Notes under the pieces: generated by a model
What the model saw: only the letters and a program-made list of their open reading frames with translations
What the model was told of the DNA's origin: nothing
Database searches by the model: none
From: HGM11788 sp964654945
Lineage (GTDB): Bacteria; Bacillota; Clostridia; Lachnospirales; CAG-274
Direction: 5' to 3'
Length of the DNA: 64,000 nucleotides
Assembly (NCBI GenBank): GCA_964654945.1
Contig: CAZZLN010000001.1
Location: 1 to 64,000, forward strand
Translations under genes and position numbers: made by a program
In this document: positions 8,458 through 15,214 of the stretch, piece after piece
Numbering within the stretch: position 1 is the first letter of the stretch
How the letters are laid out: every line of letters starts with the position of its first letter

Positions 8458-8670
8458 TTTCATTACCCCTTAAAATTGTAGTATTGTTCTATTTTTTACA
8501 ACAAAAAACAGTATAAACCTTGAAAATAGGCTTATGCTGCTTTTTAAATTAGTTTGATATTATTCTTTTATTTCGTCAATATCTGTTAAATTAACTCCAG
8601 CTACATTTAAAATTGCTTTTAAAGCAAGATATATTTTTGTGCAATATTTCTATAAATTTGAGGTGATTTA

Positions 8671-8826
8671 ATGGTACGATCAGAAGCTCAAAAAAGAGCC
8701 GATAAAAAATATAATCTTAAACGTATGCATGACGGAACGATTAAACAGCTATCTTTAAAAATTGCTCCTATTGATTACAATATAATTGATACTCATTGTA
8801 AAGATAATAGTTTACACCTTAGGTAA
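8671..8826 (+). CDS. Small, probably truncated DNA-binding-like protein
   Basis: A 51-residue frame beginning MVRSEAQKRADKKYNLK follows a good AGGTGA ribosome site (8661). Its first half resembles the N-termini of small plasmid and phage proteins that begin with a KKADKKY-type segment before a ribbon-helix-helix-like region; the second half ends early (IDTHCKDNSLHLR), so it looks truncated. The same KKYNLK motif opens the protein at 9373, which suggests the two are distant relatives. Function not established. Confidence 0.45.
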   Translation: MVRSEAQKRADKKYNLKRMHDGTIKQLSLKIAPIDYNIIDTHCKDNSLHLR

Positions 8827-8840
8827 TTTACTTTACTATG

Positions 8841-9020
8841 TTACTTAATTTCTAAATCTTCGGTTGAAATGCCTAAAGAACTTAACCTTGTTTTTAATAC
8901 CTTTTCTTGATACTCTATTTCGGCATCTCTATCTTTAGCACTTTTAACTCTTTGGAGATTTACAAATTCTTTGATTACTTGATCTTTTAATTCATTTTCG
9001 TTCATGTCATCATCTCCCAT
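8841..9020 (-). CDS. Small acidic hypothetical protein
   Basis: A 59-residue frame (starting MGDDDMNENELKDQ) is preceded by AAGGTGGTGAT, a strong ribosome site. It is charged and likely a single long helix or coiled coil (repeated E, K and R with Leu and Val spacing), ending GISTEDLEIK. No family is recognised. The ribosome site sits in the loop of an inverted repeat (AATATCAC at 9021-9028 and GTGATATT at 9040-9047), which could serve as an operator or translational control. It converges on the small gene at 8671. Confidence 0.5.
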   Translation of the reverse strand: MGDDDMNENELKDQVIKEFVNLQRVKSAKDRDAEIEYQEKVLKTRLSSLGISTEDLEIK

Positions 9021-9076
9021 AATATCACCACCTTTTCAAGTGATATTATACCATAGTGCAAAGCCTTATTCAATTA

Positions 9077-9104
9077 TTAAATTATCAAAGTTAAATTATC
9101 AAAG
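9077..9104. repeat. Perfect 14-base tandem duplication
   Basis: The 14-base unit TTAAATTATCAAAG occurs twice without a gap, just upstream of the predicted promoter of the repressor-like gene. It may be a recent duplication or a binding-site pair. Confidence 0.7.
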
Positions 9105-9115
9105 TACATTTGTTG

Positions 9116-9144
9116 TTGACATTTTTTTGTTTTTGTGGTATTTA
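9116..9144 (+). promoter_or_regulatory. Predicted promoter upstream of the ribbon-helix-helix-like gene
   Basis: TTGACA (9116-9121), a 17-base spacer and TATTTA (9139-9144) would give a leader of about 220 bases that contains all three palindromes upstream of the gene at 9373. Confidence 0.4.
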
Positions 9145-9205
9145 TAAAATATAGGTGCTGCGGTGTTGCCCTTGCCCTATCTTTTATCTATAGTTATTAT
9201 ATCAA

Positions 9206-9326
9206 ATTGTAATACGTATTACAATAGGCAAAATATACGAATGTAATACGTATTATTTGTATGTTTTGTACATCGTATAACAAAAAAGACAATTTATTGT
9301 TAATGTTGCATAATAAAATACGTATT
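9206..9326. promoter_or_regulatory. Array of three AATACGTATT palindromes, putative operators
   Basis: The palindrome AATACGTATT occurs at 9211-9220, 9245-9254 and 9317-9326. The first extends to a perfect 20-base palindrome (9206-9225). Centres are 34 and 72 bases apart. The array stands directly in front of a ribbon-helix-helix-like gene, the arrangement expected for an autoregulated small repressor. Confidence 0.55.
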
Positions 9327-9372
9327 ATAACATTGTTATTTATACATATTAAACAAAAAAGAAGGTGTAAAA

Positions 9373-9609
9373 ATGGCATTAACACAAAATGAACGTAATA
9401 AAAAATACAATTTGAAATTTAAAAGAAATGATGTAAAAATACCGATTGAAAAATTTGAACAATATAATCAAATTATAAAAAATAATGGGTATAATTCAAT
9501 TAACGATTTTGTTAATATAATTTTACGTGCTAGTAGTATTGTTAATGATATTATACCTGATAGGGCTGATTTAATTGATATTATTGATAATGATAAAAAA
9601 AATCAATGA
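9373..9609 (+). CDS. Small ribbon-helix-helix-like DNA-binding protein
   Basis: This 78-residue protein begins MALTQNERNKKYNLK and continues with a short strand (DVKIPIEKF) and helices (EQYNQIIKNN, SINDFVNIILR), a pattern compatible with the ribbon-helix-helix fold of plasmid and phage repressors; the assignment rests on pattern only. The ribosome site GAAGGTG precedes the ATG. Three palindromes upstream suggest it represses itself. It is the largest gene of the accessory island and may be a copy-number or maintenance regulator, but no partner toxin or replication gene is visible. Confidence 0.55.
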   Translation: MALTQNERNKKYNLKFKRNDVKIPIEKFEQYNQIIKNNGYNSINDFVNIILRASSIVNDIIPDRADLIDIIDNDKKNQ

Positions 9610-9884
9610 TTTTATTAAATATATACTAATAGTAGGCATTTTAGAGGCTGCGTTGGGATATGGTTAAATATGGTAAATTAGTAAAATTGTTATAGTATGG
9701 TAAAAATGTAAGAAAATGATAAAATTTTACCGAAATATCAACGAACAATTTTATACTTTTTGACGGAATATTTTATAATCAACGTATGAAAAATTTATGT
9801 ACAATTTGTATATGATAAAAATGATGGTTTTTGCCTGTAGAAAAAATGTACAGCATAAAAAACGAAAAAACAGCAAAAAATAAA

Positions 9885-9922
9885 AATGGTTGAAAATAGA
9901 TTATTTTTTCAACTGTTTTTTT
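9885..9922 (+). terminator. Rho-independent terminator in the accessory island
   Basis: GTTGAAAA (9889) pairs with TTTTCAAC (9906), extended by A-T pairs, and is followed by seven T residues. It lies 275 bases after the repressor-like gene. Confidence 0.6.
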
Positions 9923-10062
9923 ATAATATTATTCACAATAAAAATAACGGGGTGTTTTACATTTTACGGTTTATCTTGCCCCTCATATTTTTCACGATGT
10001 GTTCTATTCACACTCTACTTATTTTTCACATTCTACCCTATTTTTTTATTCGGTAGCTGCTT

Positions 10063-10102
10063 CGGTAAAAGTCTTATTTTTCAAGATTTTACCGATTTTT
10101 TT
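10063..10102 (+). terminator. Second hairpin terminator in the accessory island
   Basis: CGGTAAAAGTCTT pairs with AAGATTTTACCG, with one bulged base, and is followed by a run of seven T residues. No gene ends just before it. Confidence 0.6.
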
Positions 10103-10321
10103 ATGCCTAAAAAGTAGCTAAAATTGCATAAAAAACACTTCTATCCCTTTATTTTATCAGTGTTTTACCGAAAACAAGTCAAAATTTCAAAATCTAACTT
10201 TATTATATTATTAAAATTAGCATAAAATATAATAATATAATTAGCTCAAATTCTTTATTTTTATTTATAGAAGTTATTTAAAAAACTAGAACTAAAACTC
10301 TTATTATCGAAACCATATTTT

Positions 10322-11605
10322 TTAAAGTTTAATTATGCCTTTATTATACATATTATTTACAGCTATTATTATACCGAGCTTTCCATGCTGCCATGTAAGA
10401 CCACCCTGTAAGTAAACTGTATAAGGCGGCTTCATTGGTGCATCTGCACTTAATTCTATAGATGACCCTTGTACAAAAGCTCCGGCTGCCATAATTACAT
10501 CACAGTCATATCCCGGCATTGCCCAAGGCTCAGGTAAAACAAAACTGTCTACAGCAGCTCCCATCTGTATCCCCTGACAAAAAGCTATAACTGCCTCAGG
10601 TGTTTTAAGCTGTATAGAATCTACAATATCGGCTCTTTTTTCATAAGGCTTTGGCATAACCTCATAGCCTAATTTTGTAAAAATTTCTGATGCAAATGCT
10701 GCAGTTTTTAAGCCGGAATTTACTACACTTGGCGCTAAAAACAAGCCTTGAATTAATGCAGATGTTATACCTAAGCTTGGTCCCACTTCTTTACCCATAC
10801 TTGGTACTGTGAGCCTGTAAGCAGCATTTTCAACATATTCTTCTTTGCCTGCAATATATCCGCCAACAGGTGCCAGTCCGCCGCCGGGATTTTTAATAAG
10901 TGAGCCAACAATTAAATCAGCACCCACATCAGTTGGTTCAAGATAATCAACAAACTCACAGTAGCAATTATCAACCATACAAATAGTATCTTTATTAATT
11001 AACTTAACTGTATCAATTATTTTTTGAGTTGTTTCAATATCAAGGCTCGGTCTGTAATCATATCCCTTAGACCTTTGAATTTCAACCAGTTTTGTTCTTT
11101 TTGTAACAATATTTTTTAAGCCCTCAAAATCAACTGTGCCGTCAGGTAATAAAGAAAGCTCCTTGTATTTTATACCATGCTCAACAAGAGAGCCATTAAC
11201 CTTTCTTTCTGCTCCTATAACACTTTGAAGTGTATCATAAGGTGTACCAACTGCACATACCATTTCATCACCATATTTTAAATTTCCAAATAAAGCTACA
11301 GTTAATGCGTGTGTGCCTGAAATTATTTGTTGTCTTACAAGAGCAGATTCAGTATGAAAAACCGAAGCATATATATCTTCAAGGGTATCTCTGCCTATAT
11401 CATTATATCCGTATCCTGTTGTGCCTGATAAATGAGCTTCAGCCAGTTTATTTTTCTGCATGGCAGCTAAAACTTTCCCCTGATTATATTCAGATATTTT
11501 ATCAAATTCAGTAAATTTATATTTAACATTATTTTCTGCTTCAGCACAGAAATCCATTACTTTTTTATTAATTTTAAATTCTTCCGATAAAAGTTTATTT
11601 AACAT
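10322..11605 (-). CDS. ynbB: YnbB-type methionine gamma-lyase family protein (PLP-dependent)
   Basis: A PLP-dependent fold-type I protein of the family once called aluminium resistance protein and now methionine gamma-lyase family; the true substrate is uncertain. The 427-residue sequence shows the cofactor-binding landmarks TGTHALTVALFG, VDNCYCEF and the Lys region GSLIKNPGGG. An in-frame ATG 21 bases upstream is rejected because AAGGAGA lies eight bases from the ATG at 11605. It follows miaA by 10 bases on the same strand, as in Bacillus, where hfq lies between them; hfq is absent here. Confidence 0.85.
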   Translation of the reverse strand: MLNKLLSEEFKINKKVMDFCAEAENNVKYKFTEFDKISEYNQGKVLAAMQKNKLAEAHLSGTTGYGYNDIGRDTLEDIYASVFHTESALVRQQIISGTHALTVALFGNLKYGDEMVCAVGTPYDTLQSVIGAERKVNGSLVEHGIKYKELSLLPDGTVDFEGLKNIVTKRTKLVEIQRSKGYDYRPSLDIETTQKIIDTVKLINKDTICMVDNCYCEFVDYLEPTDVGADLIVGSLIKNPGGGLAPVGGYIAGKEEYVENAAYRLTVPSMGKEVGPSLGITSALIQGLFLAPSVVNSGLKTAAFASEIFTKLGYEVMPKPYEKRADIVDSIQLKTPEAVIAFCQGIQMGAAVDSFVLPEPWAMPGYDCDVIMAAGAFVQGSSIELSADAPMKPPYTVYLQGGLTWQHGKLGIIIAVNNMYNKGIIKL

Positions 11606-11615
11606 AATCTTCTCC

Positions 11616-12545
11616 TTAAAAATCATTTTGTTCAGCTATATAATCTGCTATATCTTCCGGCAAATTAAAGTCATCAGTGTTTATCAATATTGCATCATTA
11701 CACTGATGTTTAAACCATGTAAGCTGTCTTTTGGCAAAATGTCTTGTATCCCTTTTTAAAGTATAAATTGCTTCATCAAGGGAATATTCACCTTTAATAT
11801 ATTTTACAATTTCTTTATATCCAAGACCTTGCATAGATACCAAATCAGGGCTGTAATTTTCAAGGAGTTTTTCAACTTCTTTAACCAATCCTCTATCAAT
11901 CATTAAATCGACTCTCAGGTCAATTCTTTTATAAAGCTTTTCTCTTTCCATATTAAGTATATACAGCTTATGATTATAAACAGGTTTTTTAAGCTTTTCT
12001 CTTTTATTATAATCAGAAAATTTTTCACCTGTTTCTCTATAATATTCAATTGCCCTTATAACTTTTTTAACATTATTTTGATGAACAGTTTGTGCATATT
12101 CATAATCAATTTTTTGTAAAATCGAATATATATATTCCCTGCCCTTTTCTTCCGCTTCTTTTTTAAGCATATCTCTTATAGCTGTGTTTTTTTTACTTTC
12201 AGAAAAATCATTGTCATATAAAAAAGCATTAATATAAAATCCGGTACCTCCGACCATAATAGGATATTTATTATTGCTTAAAATTTCGTTATATGCAGAT
12301 TTCGCCATTTGCTGAAAAACTGCAACTGAAAAATCCTCATCGGGATATAATTCATCAATTAAATAATGTTTAATGCCTTGCATTTCTTCTTTATCAGCCT
12401 TAGCGGTGCCTATATCCATATATTTATAAACCTGCATTGAATCAGCGGATATAATATTTCCATCTAACTTTTTAGCAAGCTCAATTGAAACTGATGTTTT
12501 ACCGCAGGCTGTTGGTCCTGTAATTATTATTAAAGGCTTATACAT
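11616..12545 (-). CDS. miaA: tRNA dimethylallyltransferase MiaA
   Basis: MiaA adds the isopentenyl group to A37 of tRNAs that read codons beginning with U. The 309-residue protein has the P-loop GPTACGKTSVSIELA near its N-terminus, the DSMQVYKYMDIGTAK segment that binds substrate, GGTGFYINAFLYD, and the C-terminal RDTRHFAKRQLTWF. The length is normal. The first gene of a two-gene minus-strand operon with ynbB; mutL/mutS, often upstream in Clostridia, are not in view. Confidence 0.96.
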   Translation of the reverse strand: MYKPLIIITGPTACGKTSVSIELAKKLDGNIISADSMQVYKYMDIGTAKADKEEMQGIKHYLIDELYPDEDFSVAVFQQMAKSAYNEILSNNKYPIMVGGTGFYINAFLYDNDFSESKKNTAIRDMLKKEAEEKGREYIYSILQKIDYEYAQTVHQNNVKKVIRAIEYYRETGEKFSDYNKREKLKKPVYNHKLYILNMEREKLYKRIDLRVDLMIDRGLVKEVEKLLENYSPDLVSMQGLGYKEIVKYIKGEYSLDEAIYTLKRDTRHFAKRQLTWFKHQCNDAILINTDDFNLPEDIADYIAEQNDF

Positions 12546-12712
12546 TTTTTCACCCTATCCTTCTGTATTCATAATTTTTTTTATTATACTATTATTGACT
12601 TAATTTGTAAATGAATTTTGTAAAAAATCCTTTTGTCAAGTAATAAATTACAAAAATGTAGCAAATAATTAAAATATATTTCAAATATTTAGTAAATTTA
12701 ATATAATTGTAA

Positions 12713-12741
12713 TTGAAAATTTGTCTTAAAAGATGTATTAT
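12713..12741 (+). promoter_or_regulatory. Predicted sigma-A promoter of the mreB operon
   Basis: TTGAAA (12713-12718), exactly 17 bases, then TATTAT (12736-12741). It is the only strong promoter-like pair in the gap between miaA and mreB and would drive the cell-shape operon. Confidence 0.6.
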
Positions 12742-12782
12742 ATTAACATAGCTATTTATGTAATTTTTTGGAGGTAACTTAT

Positions 12783-13817
12783 ATGTTCGCTAGAGATATG
12801 GGTATAGATTTAGGTACTGCCAACACTCTCGTATATGTTGGAGGCAAAGGTATAGTTATAAATGAGCCGTCAGTGGTTGCTATTGATTCCATTACAAAAG
12901 AAATATGGGCAGTTGGAAATGAAGCAAAAGAAATGATAGGAAGAACACCGGGGAATATTATTGCAATACGACCTATGAAAGATGGTGTTATTGCTGATTT
13001 TGATGTTACAGAAGCAATGCTCAGATATTTTATTTCAAAAGCGGTTCCAAAGACAATGTTTGGTCCTAAACCCAGAATTGTTATTTGTGTTCCCTCAGGA
13101 ATAACTGAGGTTGAAAAACGTGCAGTTGTTGAAGCAGCAGTAGGTGCAGGGTCAAAAGAAAGATATGTATATATTATAGAAGAACCTATGGCTGCTGCAC
13201 TTGGTGCAGGACTAAATGTTGAAGAAGCCGGAGGTAATATGGTAGTTGACATAGGCGGTGGAACAAGTGAGGTTGCTGTAATATCATTAGGCGGAATTGT
13301 TGCCAGCAAATCAGTTAGAGTTGCAGGAGATCAGTTTGACAGCAATATAGTAAATTATGTCAGAAAAGAATATAACATTGCCATTGGAGAGAGAACAGCA
13401 GAAGAAATTAAGTTAAAAGTCGGCTGTGCATTTCTTGAACCCAGTGATGAAGTATATGAAATGACAGTAAAAGGCAGAAGCCTTATGACCGGCTTGCCTG
13501 CCCCACTGACAATTAATTCAAAACAGGTTGCGGATGCTTTATCTGAACCTATTGATACAATTATAGATGCAGTAAGACTTACTCTTGAAAAAACTCCCCC
13601 TGAGCTTGCCTCAGATATAATAGAAAACGGTATATTTTTAACAGGCGGCGGTGCATTATTAAGAGGTCTTGATAAATTATTATTAAAGGAAACAGGTATG
13701 CCTGTATATATTGCAGAAGAACCTTTAAATTGTGTAGCCAAAGGTACAGGCAAAATAATTGAGAATATGGAAATACTTGATAAGCTTTCACTTTCAAACA
13801 AAAGAACTATTTTATAA
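12783..13817 (+). CDS. mreB: Rod shape-determining actin homologue MreB
   Basis: MreB filaments guide lateral wall synthesis. The 344-residue protein begins MFARDMGIDLGTANTLVYV (phosphate-1 motif) and contains the actin-fold motifs EEPMAAALGAG, VDIGGGTSEVAVISLGG and LTGGGALLRGL. An in-frame TTG lies at 12768, but the GGAGGTAA ribosome site falls between it and the ATG at 12783, which is chosen. First gene of the mreBCD-PBP2-minDE-rodA series. Confidence 0.97.
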   Translation: MFARDMGIDLGTANTLVYVGGKGIVINEPSVVAIDSITKEIWAVGNEAKEMIGRTPGNIIAIRPMKDGVIADFDVTEAMLRYFISKAVPKTMFGPKPRIVICVPSGITEVEKRAVVEAAVGAGSKERYVYIIEEPMAAALGAGLNVEEAGGNMVVDIGGGTSEVAVISLGGIVASKSVRVAGDQFDSNIVNYVRKEYNIAIGERTAEEIKLKVGCAFLEPSDEVYEMTVKGRSLMTGLPAPLTINSKQVADALSEPIDTIIDAVRLTLEKTPPELASDIIENGIFLTGGGALLRGLDKLLLKETGMPVYIAEEPLNCVAKGTGKIIENMEILDKLSLSNKRTIL

Positions 13818-13835
13818 GGAGATATATGAAATAAT

Positions 13836-14675
13836 ATGTCTAAGATACAGAGAACAATTATTATTTTGTTAATATTAGTGTCAATAATATTAGCTTTATT
13901 AAGCATAGACAGGTCAGCTCCCACAATTGTTGAAAACGGAGTCGGCTCAGCTATTAAGCCTATTCAGGAAACTAACACCGGCATTTCAGGGTGGTTTGAA
14001 AATATTTTTAAATATTTTTCTGATCAGGGGGATTTAATAGAAGAAAATGCAAAGCTTAAAGAAGAATTAATAGCATCTAGATCTGAATTAAGCCGACTTA
14101 ATTTAGTGGAAAGTGAAAATGTTGAATTAACTGCCCTGCTCAAAATGCAGACAAGATATACTCAATATTCTACTGTGGGGGCACAGGTTATTGCAAAAAA
14201 TCCGGGGAATTGGTACACATCTTTCACAATAAATAAGGGTACAAATGAGGGTTTGGAGAAAAATATGGTAGTTATTAACGGTGATGGTCTTGTGGGTAAA
14301 ATAAGTGAATGCGGATATAACTATTCAAAGGTTGTATCCATAATTGATGATACTGATGCTGTAAGTGCCCAAAGTTTAAGAACAGGTGACATTGGCTATA
14401 TAACTGCAAATTATCAGCAGGAGGGATATTGCAGAATGCAGTATTCAGAGGATAATATGGATATACTCGTTGGAGATGAGCTTGTCACTTCTCATTTAAG
14501 CGAAATATTTCCTCAGGGAATTACAATAGGCTATGTCAGAGATTTAACCGGTGATGAAAACAGTCTGGCAAAATATGCTACAATTGAACCTGCTGTTGAT
14601 TTTTCTAATCTTAATTATGTTCTGGTAATAAATCATAATTTTACAAAAGAACTTATTGATAATGATGATAAATAA
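13836..14675 (+). CDS. mreC: Rod shape-determining protein MreC
   Basis: MreC is a bitopic membrane protein that links MreB to wall synthases. The 279-residue sequence has an N-terminal membrane segment (about 6-24), a coiled coil (about 70-105, rich in E, K and L) and the beta-barrel MreC domain (about 110-270, with NPGNWYTSFTINKG and DDTDAVSAQ). The ribosome site AAGGAG that overlaps the mreB stop is best spaced to a two-codon ATG-AAA-TAA at 13826; the mreC ATG is two bases after that stop. Confidence 0.94.
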   Translation: MSKIQRTIIILLILVSIILALLSIDRSAPTIVENGVGSAIKPIQETNTGISGWFENIFKYFSDQGDLIEENAKLKEELIASRSELSRLNLVESENVELTALLKMQTRYTQYSTVGAQVIAKNPGNWYTSFTINKGTNEGLEKNMVVINGDGLVGKISECGYNYSKVVSIIDDTDAVSAQSLRTGDIGYITANYQQEGYCRMQYSEDNMDILVGDELVTSHLSEIFPQGITIGYVRDLTGDENSLAKYATIEPAVDFSNLNYVLVINHNFTKELIDNDDK

Positions 14676-14684
14676 GAGGTGCCT

Positions 14685-15197
14685 ATGAAACAGGTTTTAT
14701 ATTTTTTGCTTATATTGTTTGTTTTTGTTATACAGACAACGTTTTTAAGTTCAATATCAATAGAGGGTGTTAAGCCTAATCTTATGCTTATTACAGTTGT
14801 TGCAATAGGCTTTTTAAAGGGTGAATATGATGCTCTTTTCTGTGGATGTGCCGCAGGTTTATTAAGCGACAGCTATTTTGCTTCTTATATAGGAGGTAAT
14901 TTGTTTTTATACGGAATTGTTGGCTTTCTGGTAGGTATAATTTGCAAGGAGTATTATAAGGAAAATGTTATTACTCCAATGATTGTAACCGCTGTTGCTA
15001 CACTTGCATTCGGTTTTGGAAACTATGTATTAAATATATTGCTCAGGGGTTTTACAAATGTTGGTTATTATTTGTTTATAAGAATTATACCTGAAATTGT
15101 ATATAATAGCATTTTTATGATTATTGTATACATAATAGCTTTTTATATAAACGGAAAGTTTGAGAGAAAAATTAAGTATAAAAGAAAAGTATTTTAA
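14685..15197 (+). CDS. mreD: Rod shape-determining protein MreD
   Basis: MreD is a small polytopic membrane partner of MreC. The 170-residue sequence is almost entirely hydrophobic with about five membrane segments and the family-typical GVKPNLMLITVVAIGFLKGEYDALFCGCAAGLLSD. An in-frame GTG at 14679 lies inside the AAGAGGTG ribosome site, so the ATG at 14685 is chosen. It sits nine bases after mreC. Confidence 0.9.
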   Translation: MKQVLYFLLILFVFVIQTTFLSSISIEGVKPNLMLITVVAIGFLKGEYDALFCGCAAGLLSDSYFASYIGGNLFLYGIVGFLVGIICKEYYKENVITPMIVTAVATLAFGFGNYVLNILLRGFTNVGYYLFIRIIPEIVYNSIFMIIVYIIAFYINGKFERKIKYKRKVF

Positions 15198-15214
15198 TAC
15201 AAGGACAGATTGGT

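Larger units (their letters stand above)
8148..10321. mobile_element. Accessory island, probably a decayed small mobile element
   Basis: About 2.2 kb between two conserved chromosomal blocks is poorer in G and C and holds only very small genes on both strands. It also has a 14-base perfect tandem duplication (9077-9104), three palindromic sites, a GC-containing hairpin at 8252-8267 (CCGAC and GTCGG), and two intrinsic terminators that are not next to a normal gene. Two of its genes share the start motif KKYNLK seen in plasmid- or phage-type small DNA-binding proteins. No integrase, transposase or replication protein is intact. The mobile origin is inferred; boundaries are approximate. Confidence 0.45.
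9610..10321. other. Gene-free AT-rich stretch with terminators and short repeats
   Basis: No convincing gene is present in about 700 bases. It holds a TATGGT(T)AAA motif three times (near 9659, 9670 and 9697), three loosely spaced TTCAC-N-CTA units (from 9991, 10007 and 10025), two hairpins with T-runs (9885-9922 and 10063-10102) and repeated TTTTACCG boxes in both orientations. It could hold a small RNA or be the remains of a replication region. Confidence 0.35.

Noticed and set aside
9890..10117. A 75-codon hydrophobic frame in the accessory island
   Set aside because: No ribosome site precedes it, it begins inside a terminator hairpin, and its composition reflects T-rich DNA rather than a membrane protein family.
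12779..13309. Long minus-strand frames opposite mreB, minD and other conserved genes
   Set aside because: They mirror strongly conserved genes, have no ribosome sites and give Ser/Pro/Ile-rich products typical of antisense shadows.
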